A stretch of 15,913 bases of DNA from Dehalococcoidales bacterium (GCA_028706995.1 JAQTVR010000015.1:1-15913), one strand, 5' to 3'; positions 8,601 through 15,122 are shown, numbered from the stretch's first letter. Made by a program: numbers and translations. The notes: generated by a model from the sequence alone, not told the origin.

Positions 8601-11386
8601 TATACAAGAATATTTCACCTGAAGAGGCAGGCAAAATATTCACATACCTTGACACTGATACAGGATTACCTATTCTAACTGATGCTATGGAAGGAAAAGT
8701 TGGCGGTAATTTAACAGGTCGGGAATGGGACGCCATAAATAATTTAGGTGATCCGATAAAACCAAATAAACCAAATCTCAGTAATTCTGAAATAAAAAGT
8801 CTTGTTGACAGGGATATTCTTACAACCGGTAAAACAGGACGTCAGAAGGTGGACAGGTATTCACTGACTCAACGAGGCGAGCAGTTAATGGACTTCATCG
8901 ACAAAACAGACCCAGGTGAGTTCAGAAGAATAGGTTCAATGGGTGAACTAAAGAGCCGGCTCGAATCAATAGGTATTAATGATATTGATCCTATGGCATT
9001 AAAAAAAGCCTTCGACGCAAGAAAGTTATTAGATGAACAAGGCATTGAACTTATGCGAAGAGATGCCTTCCCCGTGGAAGAGTCACTAAAGAATCATGGT
9101 TCATACTATCCTCATATTCTCAATATGAAACAGGGTCGGGCTAAACTTGTACAAGTACTTGAAGACTCTACTCTATCCGCAGAGGACAAAGAAATAACTA
9201 ATGCTCTGCTTGATAGCACTAAGTTTCATCCTCTTATAAGAGAGCATGAAAAACAATTCTTTGATATTTTAGACAATATAAATGTTTCTGATACTAAAAG
9301 CGCAGGATTAGTTAAACTCCCTAAACGAATGCAAAAACTTATTGATCCCAATTCTTATTATGATGTCTTAGGAGAAATACCAAAATATATCAGCAAAGAT
9401 GATCTTGCTAAACTTGAGATACCGTTTCAAACTATCGAAATGATGAATTCAACATTCTCAAAACTGAATAACTTAAAATCTTGGGGTGGATATACTGAAC
9501 CCATTGTTCAATCTCATCTAATCACAAGAAAGAATATTCCTGAATGGTATAACGCCGTTCATAGTCTTTCAAAGGATGTAGGAAAGGTTATCAATGAATC
9601 TCTTAGCCAAGGGATTAAAAACGTAAAAATGATTGATGCAATGACAGAATTAGCCAAAGATCCTTATTTCGTATTAACCGATGCAAGAGTAAGGGAAATT
9701 ATCAAAGCATCAAGAGTAACTATAAAAAAATCAACAGGCGAATCAATAACAAATATTATGGACCCTGATACTAATAAAATTTATAGCAGAATACCAAATG
9801 AGCCTAAATGGGGTAATTTCCAGGGTAAATATGTGCTCAAAGATATTAGAGATTATATTGCTGAAATCGACAAAGTACCTGTAAATATGCCTTGGTATTA
9901 TCACATAGTTGACGCTATCGCTAAATTTTCTCATACAAATTTAACTTCTGGGAATTTACCTTGGTATCATTTTAGAAATGTTTTTACTTCTTTAGTTATG
10001 CAATCCCCTTATATCGGGGTTAGAGAATTCATGGGGGTCCCAAAACAATTATCTAAAATATATGAACTCTTAAAAACAGGCAATATACCAGATGAATATA
10101 TTTTAAACGGTTTAGCCGGTGGTGAACAGTTCGGCGGTTTTACTGCGTATAAGGGATTGTTTGATAAAACAGCAGTCGGTAAAGTTAAAAGAACAGGTGC
10201 TAATTCGTTTGACACTCTTTCTGAATTTGCTAATATGTCAGATACTGCTTGTAGAATTTCATTTTACGAAAACCTAAAAATAAAATATAGACAAGCGAAT
10301 CCTGGATTTAGTGAAGCAAATATTAGGACAATGGCAGCCAAAACTGCTTGCGATGTTATACCAAGTTATCGGGACACATCAAAAATATTACGATTTGTAA
10401 ATGATGTTACGCCATTTATTTCATGGCCTCTTAAGTCATTGAAAAGTTCTCTTAGATTAGCGAGAGGGGCTATGGGCACAGGTGGCGGTCGGTTTACTGG
10501 TGCTAAAGGTGCGGGTATAGGCGGGACAGAAGGTAAAATAGCCTTAGCCAAAGCATTACTTGCGGGGTCTATAATACCAGGTTCAATGTCAACTTATACA
10601 ATTATGAAATTAAAAGGAGAAGCCGGTAAAAAGAAATTAGCTGAAGCCTATAAAAATATCCCGCCTTGGGAAAAATATATTTGGGAAAAAGGGATCCTTG
10701 ATAAAATTAATATGCCTGATGAAAACAGAGCAGTTATCCATTTCCTTACAGAATCATTCGGGAGAGGGAATGTCTATTATAACAGTGGCGGAGAAATAAA
10801 GGAACTTAATATCTCTAAGATAAATTTTTCTCCATTAGATTTATTAAAACCAGGTGAAATGATGCCCTTGGGATTAAGAACTATCATTGATCTGTTCAAA
10901 ACTCCAAAAGCAAAAAAGGAATCTACCGCGGCATTCATAGCCAAAAAGATATTTTCATTAAACCCGCAAGTAAATAGACTTGCAAGGGCCTACAAAAACG
11001 AGTTAAAAAAAGGTTACAAAGGATGGGATGCAATGTATCGGGCTTCCGGAGTAGCGTTTGACCCAGGCTATATAAGATCAATGACCGGCGCAAATTCACC
11101 TTTAGAGAAAAAGAAATCTCTTACTCCTGCTGCAATAAGAGAAGCCTCATCCCTCTACACAGTTAAACGAAATGACAAAAACGTTAATATCAAAATAACT
11201 GACATGACAGATGATGAAAGATATAAAGCAATGGATAATTTAGCCTCACGATATGATCATACTCTGAATAAATTATATGACCAAAAGACCGCAGGCACTA
11301 TCACTGAATTTGAACTGAAACGTCAAAAGGCAGAAGCACACGAAAACTGGAAAACCAAAATGTATAGATTGGCGCATCCAAAATGA
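5645..11386 (+). CDS. Giant polyvalent / ejection-like virion protein, 1913 residues
   Basis: I chose the ATG at 5645 because GGAGG (5629-5633) lies 11 bases upstream. An in-frame start at 5603 would lie inside the previous gene. Layout: residues 2-10 and 27-35 are duplicate GNFDFYDEE motifs. Around 254-260 is 'ATDPINWLIPG', like the 'DPxN' stretch of phage ejection proteins. Residues about 370-400 and 480-700 are Pro/Gln/Glu/Thr-rich linkers. The rest is mostly helical, with NHGSYYPHIL near 1150. The region 1415-1610 (NLTSGNLPWYHFRN ... VTPFISWPLKSLK) matches my recollection of the 'LPD38' domain of large polyvalent phage proteins. A hydrophobic stretch lies at about 1636-1653. No lysozyme, polymerase or protease motif was found. 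It is probably injected with or ahead of the DNA. Confidence 0.65.
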   Translation: MGNFDFYDEEPNIPTQKPIKNKIKNKGNFDFYDEEIKTPPQNPVIPKTKKQFKPVKGFLDFATTLMPKDQTAVDQVNFQSKIDEHTDLVNRIAKAESNSAQGKPSVSPDILNRWKQQAHKVGINATKQGFEANKPKLAGFPEYYLNSIKFPMQLTQAGIKTIGDIAGNQEFLTPKTGRTPQSMAKETFNKENYNKFLNNLADTQQWRLNTTKHEIENPTAHTMGNIAAGIQNPWLREGVTAAGVAGSEGTQFATDPINWLIPGASKAAGKLLPILETDINYLNRIKNISNIANLNKGMSSAEGLLSQPSKVNMATEYINKLGKESQGLPIEANRPIMGEAKTNFINQREVLRGMKQLPAGNVTPPSNVQGMPLGSTPSQPPPTSPKLLSAPAGGVLRKAQTVQSIIEPLSVKKVALGMYVEPANEPLLTQNGIEFKPSKLKNNPDWLFVSKKEMAKTIKGTEDITLPAGNMKVSQLPPALSPEIESKIAQMDAQVQGKYQRPQFKQTKITERPTTPIPPSELEPKVTEPKEILNKPISEQQLDAILERVKAEQVKGNIKPIQTTEAKITPESINKSQYENKIAQIIDKNKMGEMKFKVGNKEVIETMLPPEQQYPFNKKLLTEKYPPTIERPNEVSTETVQPTVETVQPTAQPMPKVFEKIEQLKPTEPIAKVQGNEPSEKIGQLPTNKPMNREEAGITYDYSHQKEDKLRYENNSPRTIVNIDIDTAKRLGYDKNNIKTFDNFIRNFNKEKFGDNYNEYLDPQLDNFITVKIKPTDELKSPIIKPSTKIEQPKQPLPSPIQTTKSRIYFNSTDTAKLKDAGLDPKITANKQRVYVDKPAYEAKQVLGKGNKYSSQTGGVFNFMKRPKLVDDLYKEVDKINKTPEGHELTTPITDAAVKIISNIIEPITDRLAKKWGYGNTENFINKGMLHGLTPKQVRDVLSFAKSFSEKEMAGIYPQIRNLVKEGYLEPGEYYNKFSQAQLNVIYKNISPEEAGKIFTYLDTDTGLPILTDAMEGKVGGNLTGREWDAINNLGDPIKPNKPNLSNSEIKSLVDRDILTTGKTGRQKVDRYSLTQRGEQLMDFIDKTDPGEFRRIGSMGELKSRLESIGINDIDPMALKKAFDARKLLDEQGIELMRRDAFPVEESLKNHGSYYPHILNMKQGRAKLVQVLEDSTLSAEDKEITNALLDSTKFHPLIREHEKQFFDILDNINVSDTKSAGLVKLPKRMQKLIDPNSYYDVLGEIPKYISKDDLAKLEIPFQTIEMMNSTFSKLNNLKSWGGYTEPIVQSHLITRKNIPEWYNAVHSLSKDVGKVINESLSQGIKNVKMIDAMTELAKDPYFVLTDARVREIIKASRVTIKKSTGESITNIMDPDTNKIYSRIPNEPKWGNFQGKYVLKDIRDYIAEIDKVPVNMPWYYHIVDAIAKFSHTNLTSGNLPWYHFRNVFTSLVMQSPYIGVREFMGVPKQLSKIYELLKTGNIPDEYILNGLAGGEQFGGFTAYKGLFDKTAVGKVKRTGANSFDTLSEFANMSDTACRISFYENLKIKYRQANPGFSEANIRTMAAKTACDVIPSYRDTSKILRFVNDVTPFISWPLKSLKSSLRLARGAMGTGGGRFTGAKGAGIGGTEGKIALAKALLAGSIIPGSMSTYTIMKLKGEAGKKKLAEAYKNIPPWEKYIWEKGILDKINMPDENRAVIHFLTESFGRGNVYYNSGGEIKELNISKINFSPLDLLKPGEMMPLGLRTIIDLFKTPKAKKESTAAFIAKKIFSLNPQVNRLARAYKNELKKGYKGWDAMYRASGVAFDPGYIRSMTGANSPLEKKKSLTPAAIREASSLYTVKRNDKNVNIKITDMTDDERYKAMDNLASRYDHTLNKLYDQKTAGTITEFELKRQKAEAHENWKTKMYRLAHPK
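5647..5749 (+). repeat. 28-base direct repeat coding the N-terminal GNFDFYDEE motif twice
   Basis: Bases 5647-5674 and 5722-5749 are identical over 28 positions and lie 75 bases (25 codons) apart, in frame. Each copy encodes GNFDFYDEE, the first immediately after the start Met. Identity at all codon positions implies a recent duplication. Confidence 0.9.
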
Positions 11387-12054
11387 ACCATTATTTCCGC
11401 AAAGACAACCCAACCGGTAAACCCATCCTCTCTCGTCATGCCCATAAACCCAAAAAGAAACAAAAATACAAACCCAAAATACCAAAGCGTCTTTTAGACG
11501 ACGAGGTAAAAAGTTTACTGAAAGCATTAAATAACCGCCGCGATAAACTGGCGGTTATTTTTTGTTTAAATACAGGTTTAAGGGTCGGCGAACTGGTCGG
11601 ATTAATTTGGGGAGATGTTTGGGACTTTAAATTGAATATTCCTCGCCAAGAATTGTTGGTTAGATCCGAAATTGCAAAGGGTAAGAAAGAGAGGTTTATC
11701 CCTCTCAATAGGAAAGCCACTGCATCTTTACAAGCACTCTTTATATACAATCATACCAAAAGCACTTCCGACGTCTTAGAAAGGCTCTCACCGCTTCTCA
11801 GGGGTATGCAAGGGAAACACATATCACGTCGGCAATTCCAGCGAATAATCAAAAAAGCGAGAGAGGATGCGGGTTTAAACAGAATACCTGTTACGCCACA
11901 CAAATTGAGGCATACTTTCGCCACAAATATTTATAAAAAGACTAACGACTTGATTTCACTTCAAGAACTTCTGGGTCATTCTAATTTGAACACGACCCGA
12001 ATTTATGCGCATATCGGGAATGAGGAAAAAAGAAACGCAGTCAATAAATTATAA
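11383..12054 (+). CDS. Tyrosine recombinase (phage integrase family), short form
   Basis: A 223-residue protein with every catalytic residue of the family: Arg67 (TGLRVGEL), Lys99 (beta-hairpin IAKGKKERFIPL), His173 and Arg176 (HKLRHTFA), His199 (LLGHS) and the nucleophile Tyr208 (TTRIYAH). Residues 1-36 are very basic (HKPKKKQKYKPKIPKR). The usual SAM-like core-binding domain of about 90 residues is absent, so it is shorter than most integrases (about 300-400). The start overlaps the stop of the giant gene as ATGA, so translation is probably coupled. Likely roles are integration/excision or resolution of genome multimers. I identified no attachment site in the window. An intrinsic-terminator hairpin lies within the coding sequence. 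Confidence 0.9.
   Translation: MNHYFRKDNPTGKPILSRHAHKPKKKQKYKPKIPKRLLDDEVKSLLKALNNRRDKLAVIFCLNTGLRVGELVGLIWGDVWDFKLNIPRQELLVRSEIAKGKKERFIPLNRKATASLQALFIYNHTKSTSDVLERLSPLLRGMQGKHISRRQFQRIIKKAREDAGLNRIPVTPHKLRHTFATNIYKKTNDLISLQELLGHSNLNTTRIYAHIGNEEKRNAVNKL
11529..11563 (+). terminator. Intrinsic terminator hairpin inside the recombinase gene
   Basis: The arms 11529-11539 and 11550-11560 pair perfectly over 11 bases (AAATAACCGCC with GGCGGTTATTT) around a 10-base loop. Six T (11558-11563) follow, then GTTT. It covers codons about 49-60 of the recombinase. The shape is that of a strong Rho-independent terminator on the plus strand. Confidence 0.75.
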
Positions 12055-12067
12055 TTGGAGGGAAAGA

Positions 12068-13024
12068 ATGAAATTATTGTATCCTGAACATTTAGTTATT
12101 CCACAAGAGTTCGTTTCGATGTATTGGAAAAGCCGACACACTGATAAAATTATCAATCAACAGGAAGCGGCGGAAAAATTTAATTGTACTGATAGAACGA
12201 TTCGTAATTGGATACAGTATCTGCGAGATAACACGATAATATATAGAGATGGTTTGGGCATACTTCATGTTTACGGAGATGTAGTACATATATGCGATGT
12301 ACATGCACCACTTCACAAAGAAAAGTTTATTGACGATGTTTGTAAGGTTGATAGGATAAAATCTCTTATTATCAACGGGGATTTATTTAACCAAGAATCA
12401 TTCAGTTTTTTTCTCAAGAAACAAAAGGACGCGGATTTTGAGGAAGAACTTGGTACAGTTGAAACAATTTTAAAAAGATTCCTTGAAGTTTATGATACAA
12501 TAAGCATCGTACCAGGCAATCACGATGAACGCCTATCTAAAAATACCGAATGGGTTATCACATTTGAACATATCCTCGCTATGATCGGGTTAAAAGACCT
12601 TATTAATAAAAGAATATTTTTAACCTCAGCAGATCATCTATTTTATAATGATACCTTCCGCTGTGTGCATCCTCATAAATACAGAGCAAAACCTTGTTCG
12701 CTTGCTGTAGCACTTGCCAAGCGGTTCAAGGAGAATATTATTTGCGCTCATACCCATATGCTGGGAAAAGAAAAAGTGTTCCTATATGAGAAGAACACTG
12801 ATTTTCAAGGCAGAGAGTATGAGAATGTTAAGGCTGAATATACCGTATTTGATGCCGGCGGTGGATTCGACAAGGACAAAATACGGTACAAGATTGAGAA
12901 TACTACCACACATTCAGAATGGCGGAATGGGTTTATAGTGTTTAGGGATGGCAAGAATGAGATTATTACTGATGAGAAATTACTAAGCTATACCGTCAGG
13001 GTTGAGGAAAAGATTATTTGGTAG
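12068..13024 (+). CDS. Helix-turn-helix / calcineurin-like metallophosphoesterase fusion
   Basis: A 318-residue protein. I chose the ATG at 12068 because GGAGG precedes it (12057-12061); an upstream in-frame start at 12005 would overlap the recombinase. Residues about 28-55 form a helix-turn-helix (NQQEAAEKFNCTDRTIRNWI). Residues 72-232 contain the metallophosphoesterase motifs in order: DVH (77-79), GD (104-105), GNHDE (150-154), VHPH (200-203) and AHTH (227-230). These residues bind two metal ions and hydrolyse phosphodiesters or phosphomonoesters. It follows the recombinase after 13 bases and is probably co-transcribed. The substrate is unknown: nucleic acid ends and cyclic or modified nucleotides are both possible. 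The DNA-binding half suggests it acts on DNA or is a regulator with enzymatic activity. Confidence 0.85.
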   Translation: MKLLYPEHLVIPQEFVSMYWKSRHTDKIINQQEAAEKFNCTDRTIRNWIQYLRDNTIIYRDGLGILHVYGDVVHICDVHAPLHKEKFIDDVCKVDRIKSLIINGDLFNQESFSFFLKKQKDADFEEELGTVETILKRFLEVYDTISIVPGNHDERLSKNTEWVITFEHILAMIGLKDLINKRIFLTSADHLFYNDTFRCVHPHKYRAKPCSLAVALAKRFKENIICAHTHMLGKEKVFLYEKNTDFQGREYENVKAEYTVFDAGGGFDKDKIRYKIENTTTHSEWRNGFIVFRDGKNEIITDEKLLSYTVRVEEKIIW

Positions 13025-13030
13025 TTTCAC

Positions 13031-13501
13031 TTAGTTTGCTCCTTCTCTGGTCATACATTTTGAACAATACTCATCATCGCAGTAAGAACAATAAGCACCA
13101 TGATAATGATAAGGACAATCTTTTTTACAATTGCGACAAACATAACAAATTCCAGTTTCTTTTTGTAAACAGTCCGATGTCATTTGTCTCCCGCAATGTT
13201 TACAATTACCCATACTGAATATTTGATTCCTAATGAAAAAATAACATTTAACAAATAGTCTATTTTCTTTATCCTCATATATCCCCATCTTTTTTTTATC
13301 TTCAAGCCAGTTTACATCTGTCTCACAGCGCATAGAACATAATGGGTTACATCCATGTAAAGTTCTCTGATACCTAAATACTTTATTGCAATTAGGACAT
13401 TCTATATTACAAACACATCTCCAGTTTTCCCATTCTGCCTCTGTGAATTCTTGCCCGCAGTAAGGGCAATATGCTATATCACAATCAAATTTATATGTCA
13501 T
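13031..13501 (-). CDS. Multi zinc-ribbon protein
   Basis: A 156-residue protein with about 20 Cys. CxxC knuckles lie at residues 12-15, 35-38, 100-103, 122-125, 138-141 and 146-149, with further Cys at 29, 31, 51, 55 and 59 and His-rich YHYHGAYC near 131-138. The pattern fits two or three zinc ribbons (N-terminal CPYCGQEF, CPNCNKVF) plus a RING/treble-clef-like C-terminus. The start overlaps the stop of the upstream gene by one base (TAATG), so translation is probably coupled. It lies tail-to-tail with the phosphoesterase gene, with only 6 bases between the stops. Nucleic-acid or protein binding is likely. I do not recognise a named family. Confidence 0.7.
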   Translation of the reverse strand: MTYKFDCDIAYCPYCGQEFTEAEWENWRCVCNIECPNCNKVFRYQRTLHGCNPLCSMRCETDVNWLEDKKKMGIYEDKENRLFVKCYFFIRNQIFSMGNCKHCGRQMTSDCLQKETGICYVCRNCKKDCPYHYHGAYCSYCDDEYCSKCMTREGAN

Positions 13502-14154
13502 TATTTTTTGTCATCTCCCTTCATTTCATAACTTTGACCTGGCTTAGGTGTAGGCGGAAAAGATTCACCCTTTACAACAGTTCGTTTATCACCAGTTTTC
13601 CTACCTTTTGGACTTATTATTTCAACTTGACCGGATTTTAAAACTATTTCTCCTGGCTTATTGATGTTTTTTATACTCTGTTCTACTTCATTATCATATT
13701 CATTATGTATCTTAGCCATTTCATTCTTATCCATTTCATTCTGGTAATTATATTGAAAAAACGGTGGGTAAGTAATAGCCTGATCAACTGTCTTTAAGCC
13801 TTGCGCCAAACCAGAAACCTCAAAACCTTTAGAATAGACTAAGGTTATCGGTATTCCGAGCATCTCAGCCCAGCCCAATTCAACACCAACGCCGAGGGAA
13901 GGCACATCAACAAATGCGATTACACGTTGAGATGTGCTTAGTGCTTCAAAATCACGTTCTCTAATATCTTGAGGGGAATATTCATAGAATTTTGTAATGT
14001 CTATGCCGTCGGCAGGGTTGAATACTACAGTGCCATCTTCTCGTAAAATTTCAGCGACGACATTAATAGCGTTCTGATACTCCAAATACTTTTCTTTGCC
14101 CAAAGCCAGCATCGCCGACATGGGACAGCTAATATAGATTTTTTCAGGTTTCAT
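13501..14154 (-). CDS. Nucleoside 2-deoxyribosyltransferase-fold protein (DUF4406-like)
   Basis: A 217-residue protein. Residues 5-110 carry the marks of this fold: IYISCPMS at the first strand, VVFNPADG (43-50), DIRERDFEAL (63-72), a strand RVIAFVDVPSLG, then GVELGWAEMLGIP with Glu92 at the position of the catalytic Glu. Family members cleave or exchange the base of deoxynucleosides or nucleotides, and phages often carry them. The C-terminal about 90 residues (DKNEMAKIHNEYDNEVE... to the Lys/Pro-rich end) are an extension that looks partly disordered and is unlike the core. The start uses the shared AGGAGGCGTAAAATG box and overlaps the upstream stop by four bases (ATGA). The fold is a confident call; the exact reaction is not. 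Confidence 0.75.
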   Translation of the reverse strand: MKPEKIYISCPMSAMLALGKEKYLEYQNAINVVAEILREDGTVVFNPADGIDITKFYEYSPQDIRERDFEALSTSQRVIAFVDVPSLGVGVELGWAEMLGIPITLVYSKGFEVSGLAQGLKTVDQAITYPPFFQYNYQNEMDKNEMAKIHNEYDNEVEQSIKNINKPGEIVLKSGQVEIISPKGRKTGDKRTVVKGESFPPTPKPGQSYEMKGDDKK

Positions 14155-14381
14155 TTTACGCCTCCTGGTTCTTTTTTATATAATCTAAGGCAATTTTGGC
14201 ATATATCTTTTGACTTATAAGCGTGATGTTCAGATATTATAAGTTCTTCTTTGTCTTCACAAAAATCAAATAATAATTTGCATCCTTTGCCAAAATTGCA
14301 ATTACAAAAAAAATCAAATGAAAATTTTGGGTCTTTAATTATATGGTATTTATTGCTTTTTAAATTTTTGATCAGGTTCAT
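14151..14381 (-). CDS. Small Cys-rich protein
   Basis: A 76-residue protein with Cys at 26, 28, 34, 41, 61 and 64 and His52-His53, which could form a small zinc-binding fold. No family is recognised. It starts at the shared AGGAGGCGTAAAATG box, one base after the upstream stop. Its own last codons (PGGVK, stop) are encoded by the next copy of the box, so its 3' end doubles as the ribosome site of the deoxyribosyltransferase-like gene. The ribosome site and tight packing support it as real. Confidence 0.6.
   Translation of the reverse strand: MNLIKNLKSNKYHIIKDPKFSFDFFCNCNFGKGCKLLFDFCEDKEELIISEHHAYKSKDICQNCLRLYKKEPGGVK
14152..14166 (-). promoter_or_regulatory. Shared start box, copy 1 (deoxyribosyltransferase-like gene)
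   Basis: AGGAGGCGTAAAATG on the minus strand: ribosome site, 6-base spacer and start codon. It also encodes GGVK and the stop of the upstream 76-residue gene. Confidence 0.85.
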
Positions 14382-14393
14382 TTTACGCCTCCT
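14379..14393 (-). promoter_or_regulatory. Shared start box, copy 2 (76-residue gene)
   Basis: AGGAGGCGTAAAATG on the minus strand. GAG GAG GCG TAA read across it gives EEA and the stop of the upstream gene, a different frame from copy 1. Confidence 0.85.
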
Positions 14394-14826
14394 CGCTCTC
14401 GGCTAACACTTCTTTAATTATTTTATATAGGTCTAAATTAGGGTCAGCACCCATAGCATCACGAATAGCAATAGTAACATATACATCAGATCCTTCTTCA
14501 TTACAACCACAATCAACTGCCCGAGCAGCATAAGAGGCAGCGTTTGCAGCGTCAGCAATATTATAATAAGATGTACTATCAACCCTTGTCTCGCCAAGCA
14601 CATTACTCAGAGCAGCCTGATCCGCAAGACTTCTAAAGTTACTGTGAACCTTGCGGACGCGTTTAGAAATATCAGAGGCACTACATGATGTCTCTTCACC
14701 ATTTAACCATTTGGTCGCCCACATGACAAAGGAAGGGAAAGAACAAACAGATAAGGCGCATTTCACTGCTATGCGAATTCGTTGTTTTGTAGTTGTTTCT
14801 GATAATTCTTTAATTATATCTATCAT
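14383..14826 (-). CDS. Ala/Cys-rich hypothetical protein, weakly immunity-protein-like
   Basis: A 147-residue protein. I chose the ATG at 14826 because AGGAGG lies just before it; a TTG-initiated longer form (14856) would swallow the ribosome site as codons. The sequence is mainly helical: IRIAVKCALSVC (17-28), a WATKWLNGEE segment (36-45), then Ala-rich helices (LADQAALSNVL, IADAANAASYAARAVDCGC) and an acidic C-terminus LAESEEA. The order 'A..CA..V - W..G.. - repeated A.YAA.AA' resembles a bacterial family annotated as putative immunity proteins, but I cannot confirm this without a search. The last three codons (EEA) overlap the next shared start box. Confidence 0.6.
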   Translation of the reverse strand: MIDIIKELSETTTKQRIRIAVKCALSVCSFPSFVMWATKWLNGEETSCSASDISKRVRKVHSNFRSLADQAALSNVLGETRVDSTSYYNIADAANAASYAARAVDCGCNEEGSDVYVTIAIRDAMGADPNLDLYKIIKEVLAESEEA

Positions 14827-14838
14827 TCTACGCCTCCT
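14824..14838 (-). promoter_or_regulatory. Shared start box, copy 3 (147-residue gene)
   Basis: AGGAGGCGTAGAATG on the minus strand, one base different from the other copies. It lies in a non-coding gap behind the 14857-14880 hairpin and decides the start at 14826. The A-rich leader before it (minus strand from about 14848) matches the sequence before copy 1, which there is coding. Confidence 0.85.
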
Positions 14839-14856
14839 GGTTATTTTTTTCGCCAA

Positions 14857-14880
14857 CCCTGGATCCCGTGAGATCCAGGG
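14857..14880 (-). other. Hairpin upstream of a shared start box
   Basis: CCCTGGATC (14857-14865) pairs perfectly with GATCCAGGG (14872-14880) around a 6-base loop, in the 65-base gap between two minus-strand genes. No T run follows on either strand, so it does not look like an intrinsic terminator. On the minus strand the hairpin ends 18 bases before the AGGAGG of the next gene. Confidence 0.7.
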
Positions 14881-14891
14881 TAAGGGGAAAA

Positions 14892-15107
14892 TTATATTCC
14901 CTTATATTTTGGACATTCAAAAACTGGAGTTACCGTATTGTGTTTCACACAAAAATTATATAACTCATCTGCTATTTTACATTTTAATATTGGATTATTA
15001 ACATTAAAAATTTCACAACTATAGCAAAGGCAATAATCTCTATGTTGTCCTTTTAATTCCGATTTTACATAAACTTCTTTACCGTGATGTGTATATTTTT
15101 CTATCAT
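14892..15107 (-). CDS. Small Cys-rich phage protein (HRxxCLCxxC type)
   Basis: A 71-residue protein with the pattern GQHRDYCLCYSC (20-31), then C43, a helix ADELYNFCVKH (46-56) and TPVFECPKY (60-68). I recall this arrangement (HRxxCLCxxC ... C..A..LY..C.....TPV.ECP.F) from many small uncharacterised proteins of phages and uncultured bacteria, but no function is known to me. Seven conserved-looking Cys/His (H22, C26, C28, C31, C43, C53, C65) suggest a metal site. It starts at the shared AGGAGGCGTAAAATG box, 15 bases after the upstream stop. Confidence 0.7.
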   Translation of the reverse strand: MIEKYTHHGKEVYVKSELKGQHRDYCLCYSCEIFNVNNPILKCKIADELYNFCVKHNTVTPVFECPKYKGI

Positions 15108-15119
15108 TTTACGCCTCCT
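15105..15119 (-). promoter_or_regulatory. Shared start box, copy 4 (71-residue gene)
   Basis: AGGAGGCGTAAAATG on the minus strand. The flanks agree with copy 2 over 20 bases in total (AGCG before and A after the box). The upstream stop TAA (15123-15125) lies just outside the box. Confidence 0.85.
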
Positions 15120-15122
15120 CGC

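Noticed and set aside
12005..12067. Longer phosphoesterase start inside the recombinase gene
   Set aside because: The ATG at 12068 has a clear GGAGG site and the helix-turn-helix follows it; the extra 21 residues read as out-of-frame recombinase sequence.
14827..14856. TTG start giving ten extra residues to the 147-residue protein
   Set aside because: These codons (KKITRRRRM) are the translated A-rich leader and ribosome site of the shared start box.
14651..15001. 116-residue open frame on the plus strand in the accessory block
   Set aside because: It overlaps two well-supported minus-strand genes and the hairpin gap, and has no ribosome site.
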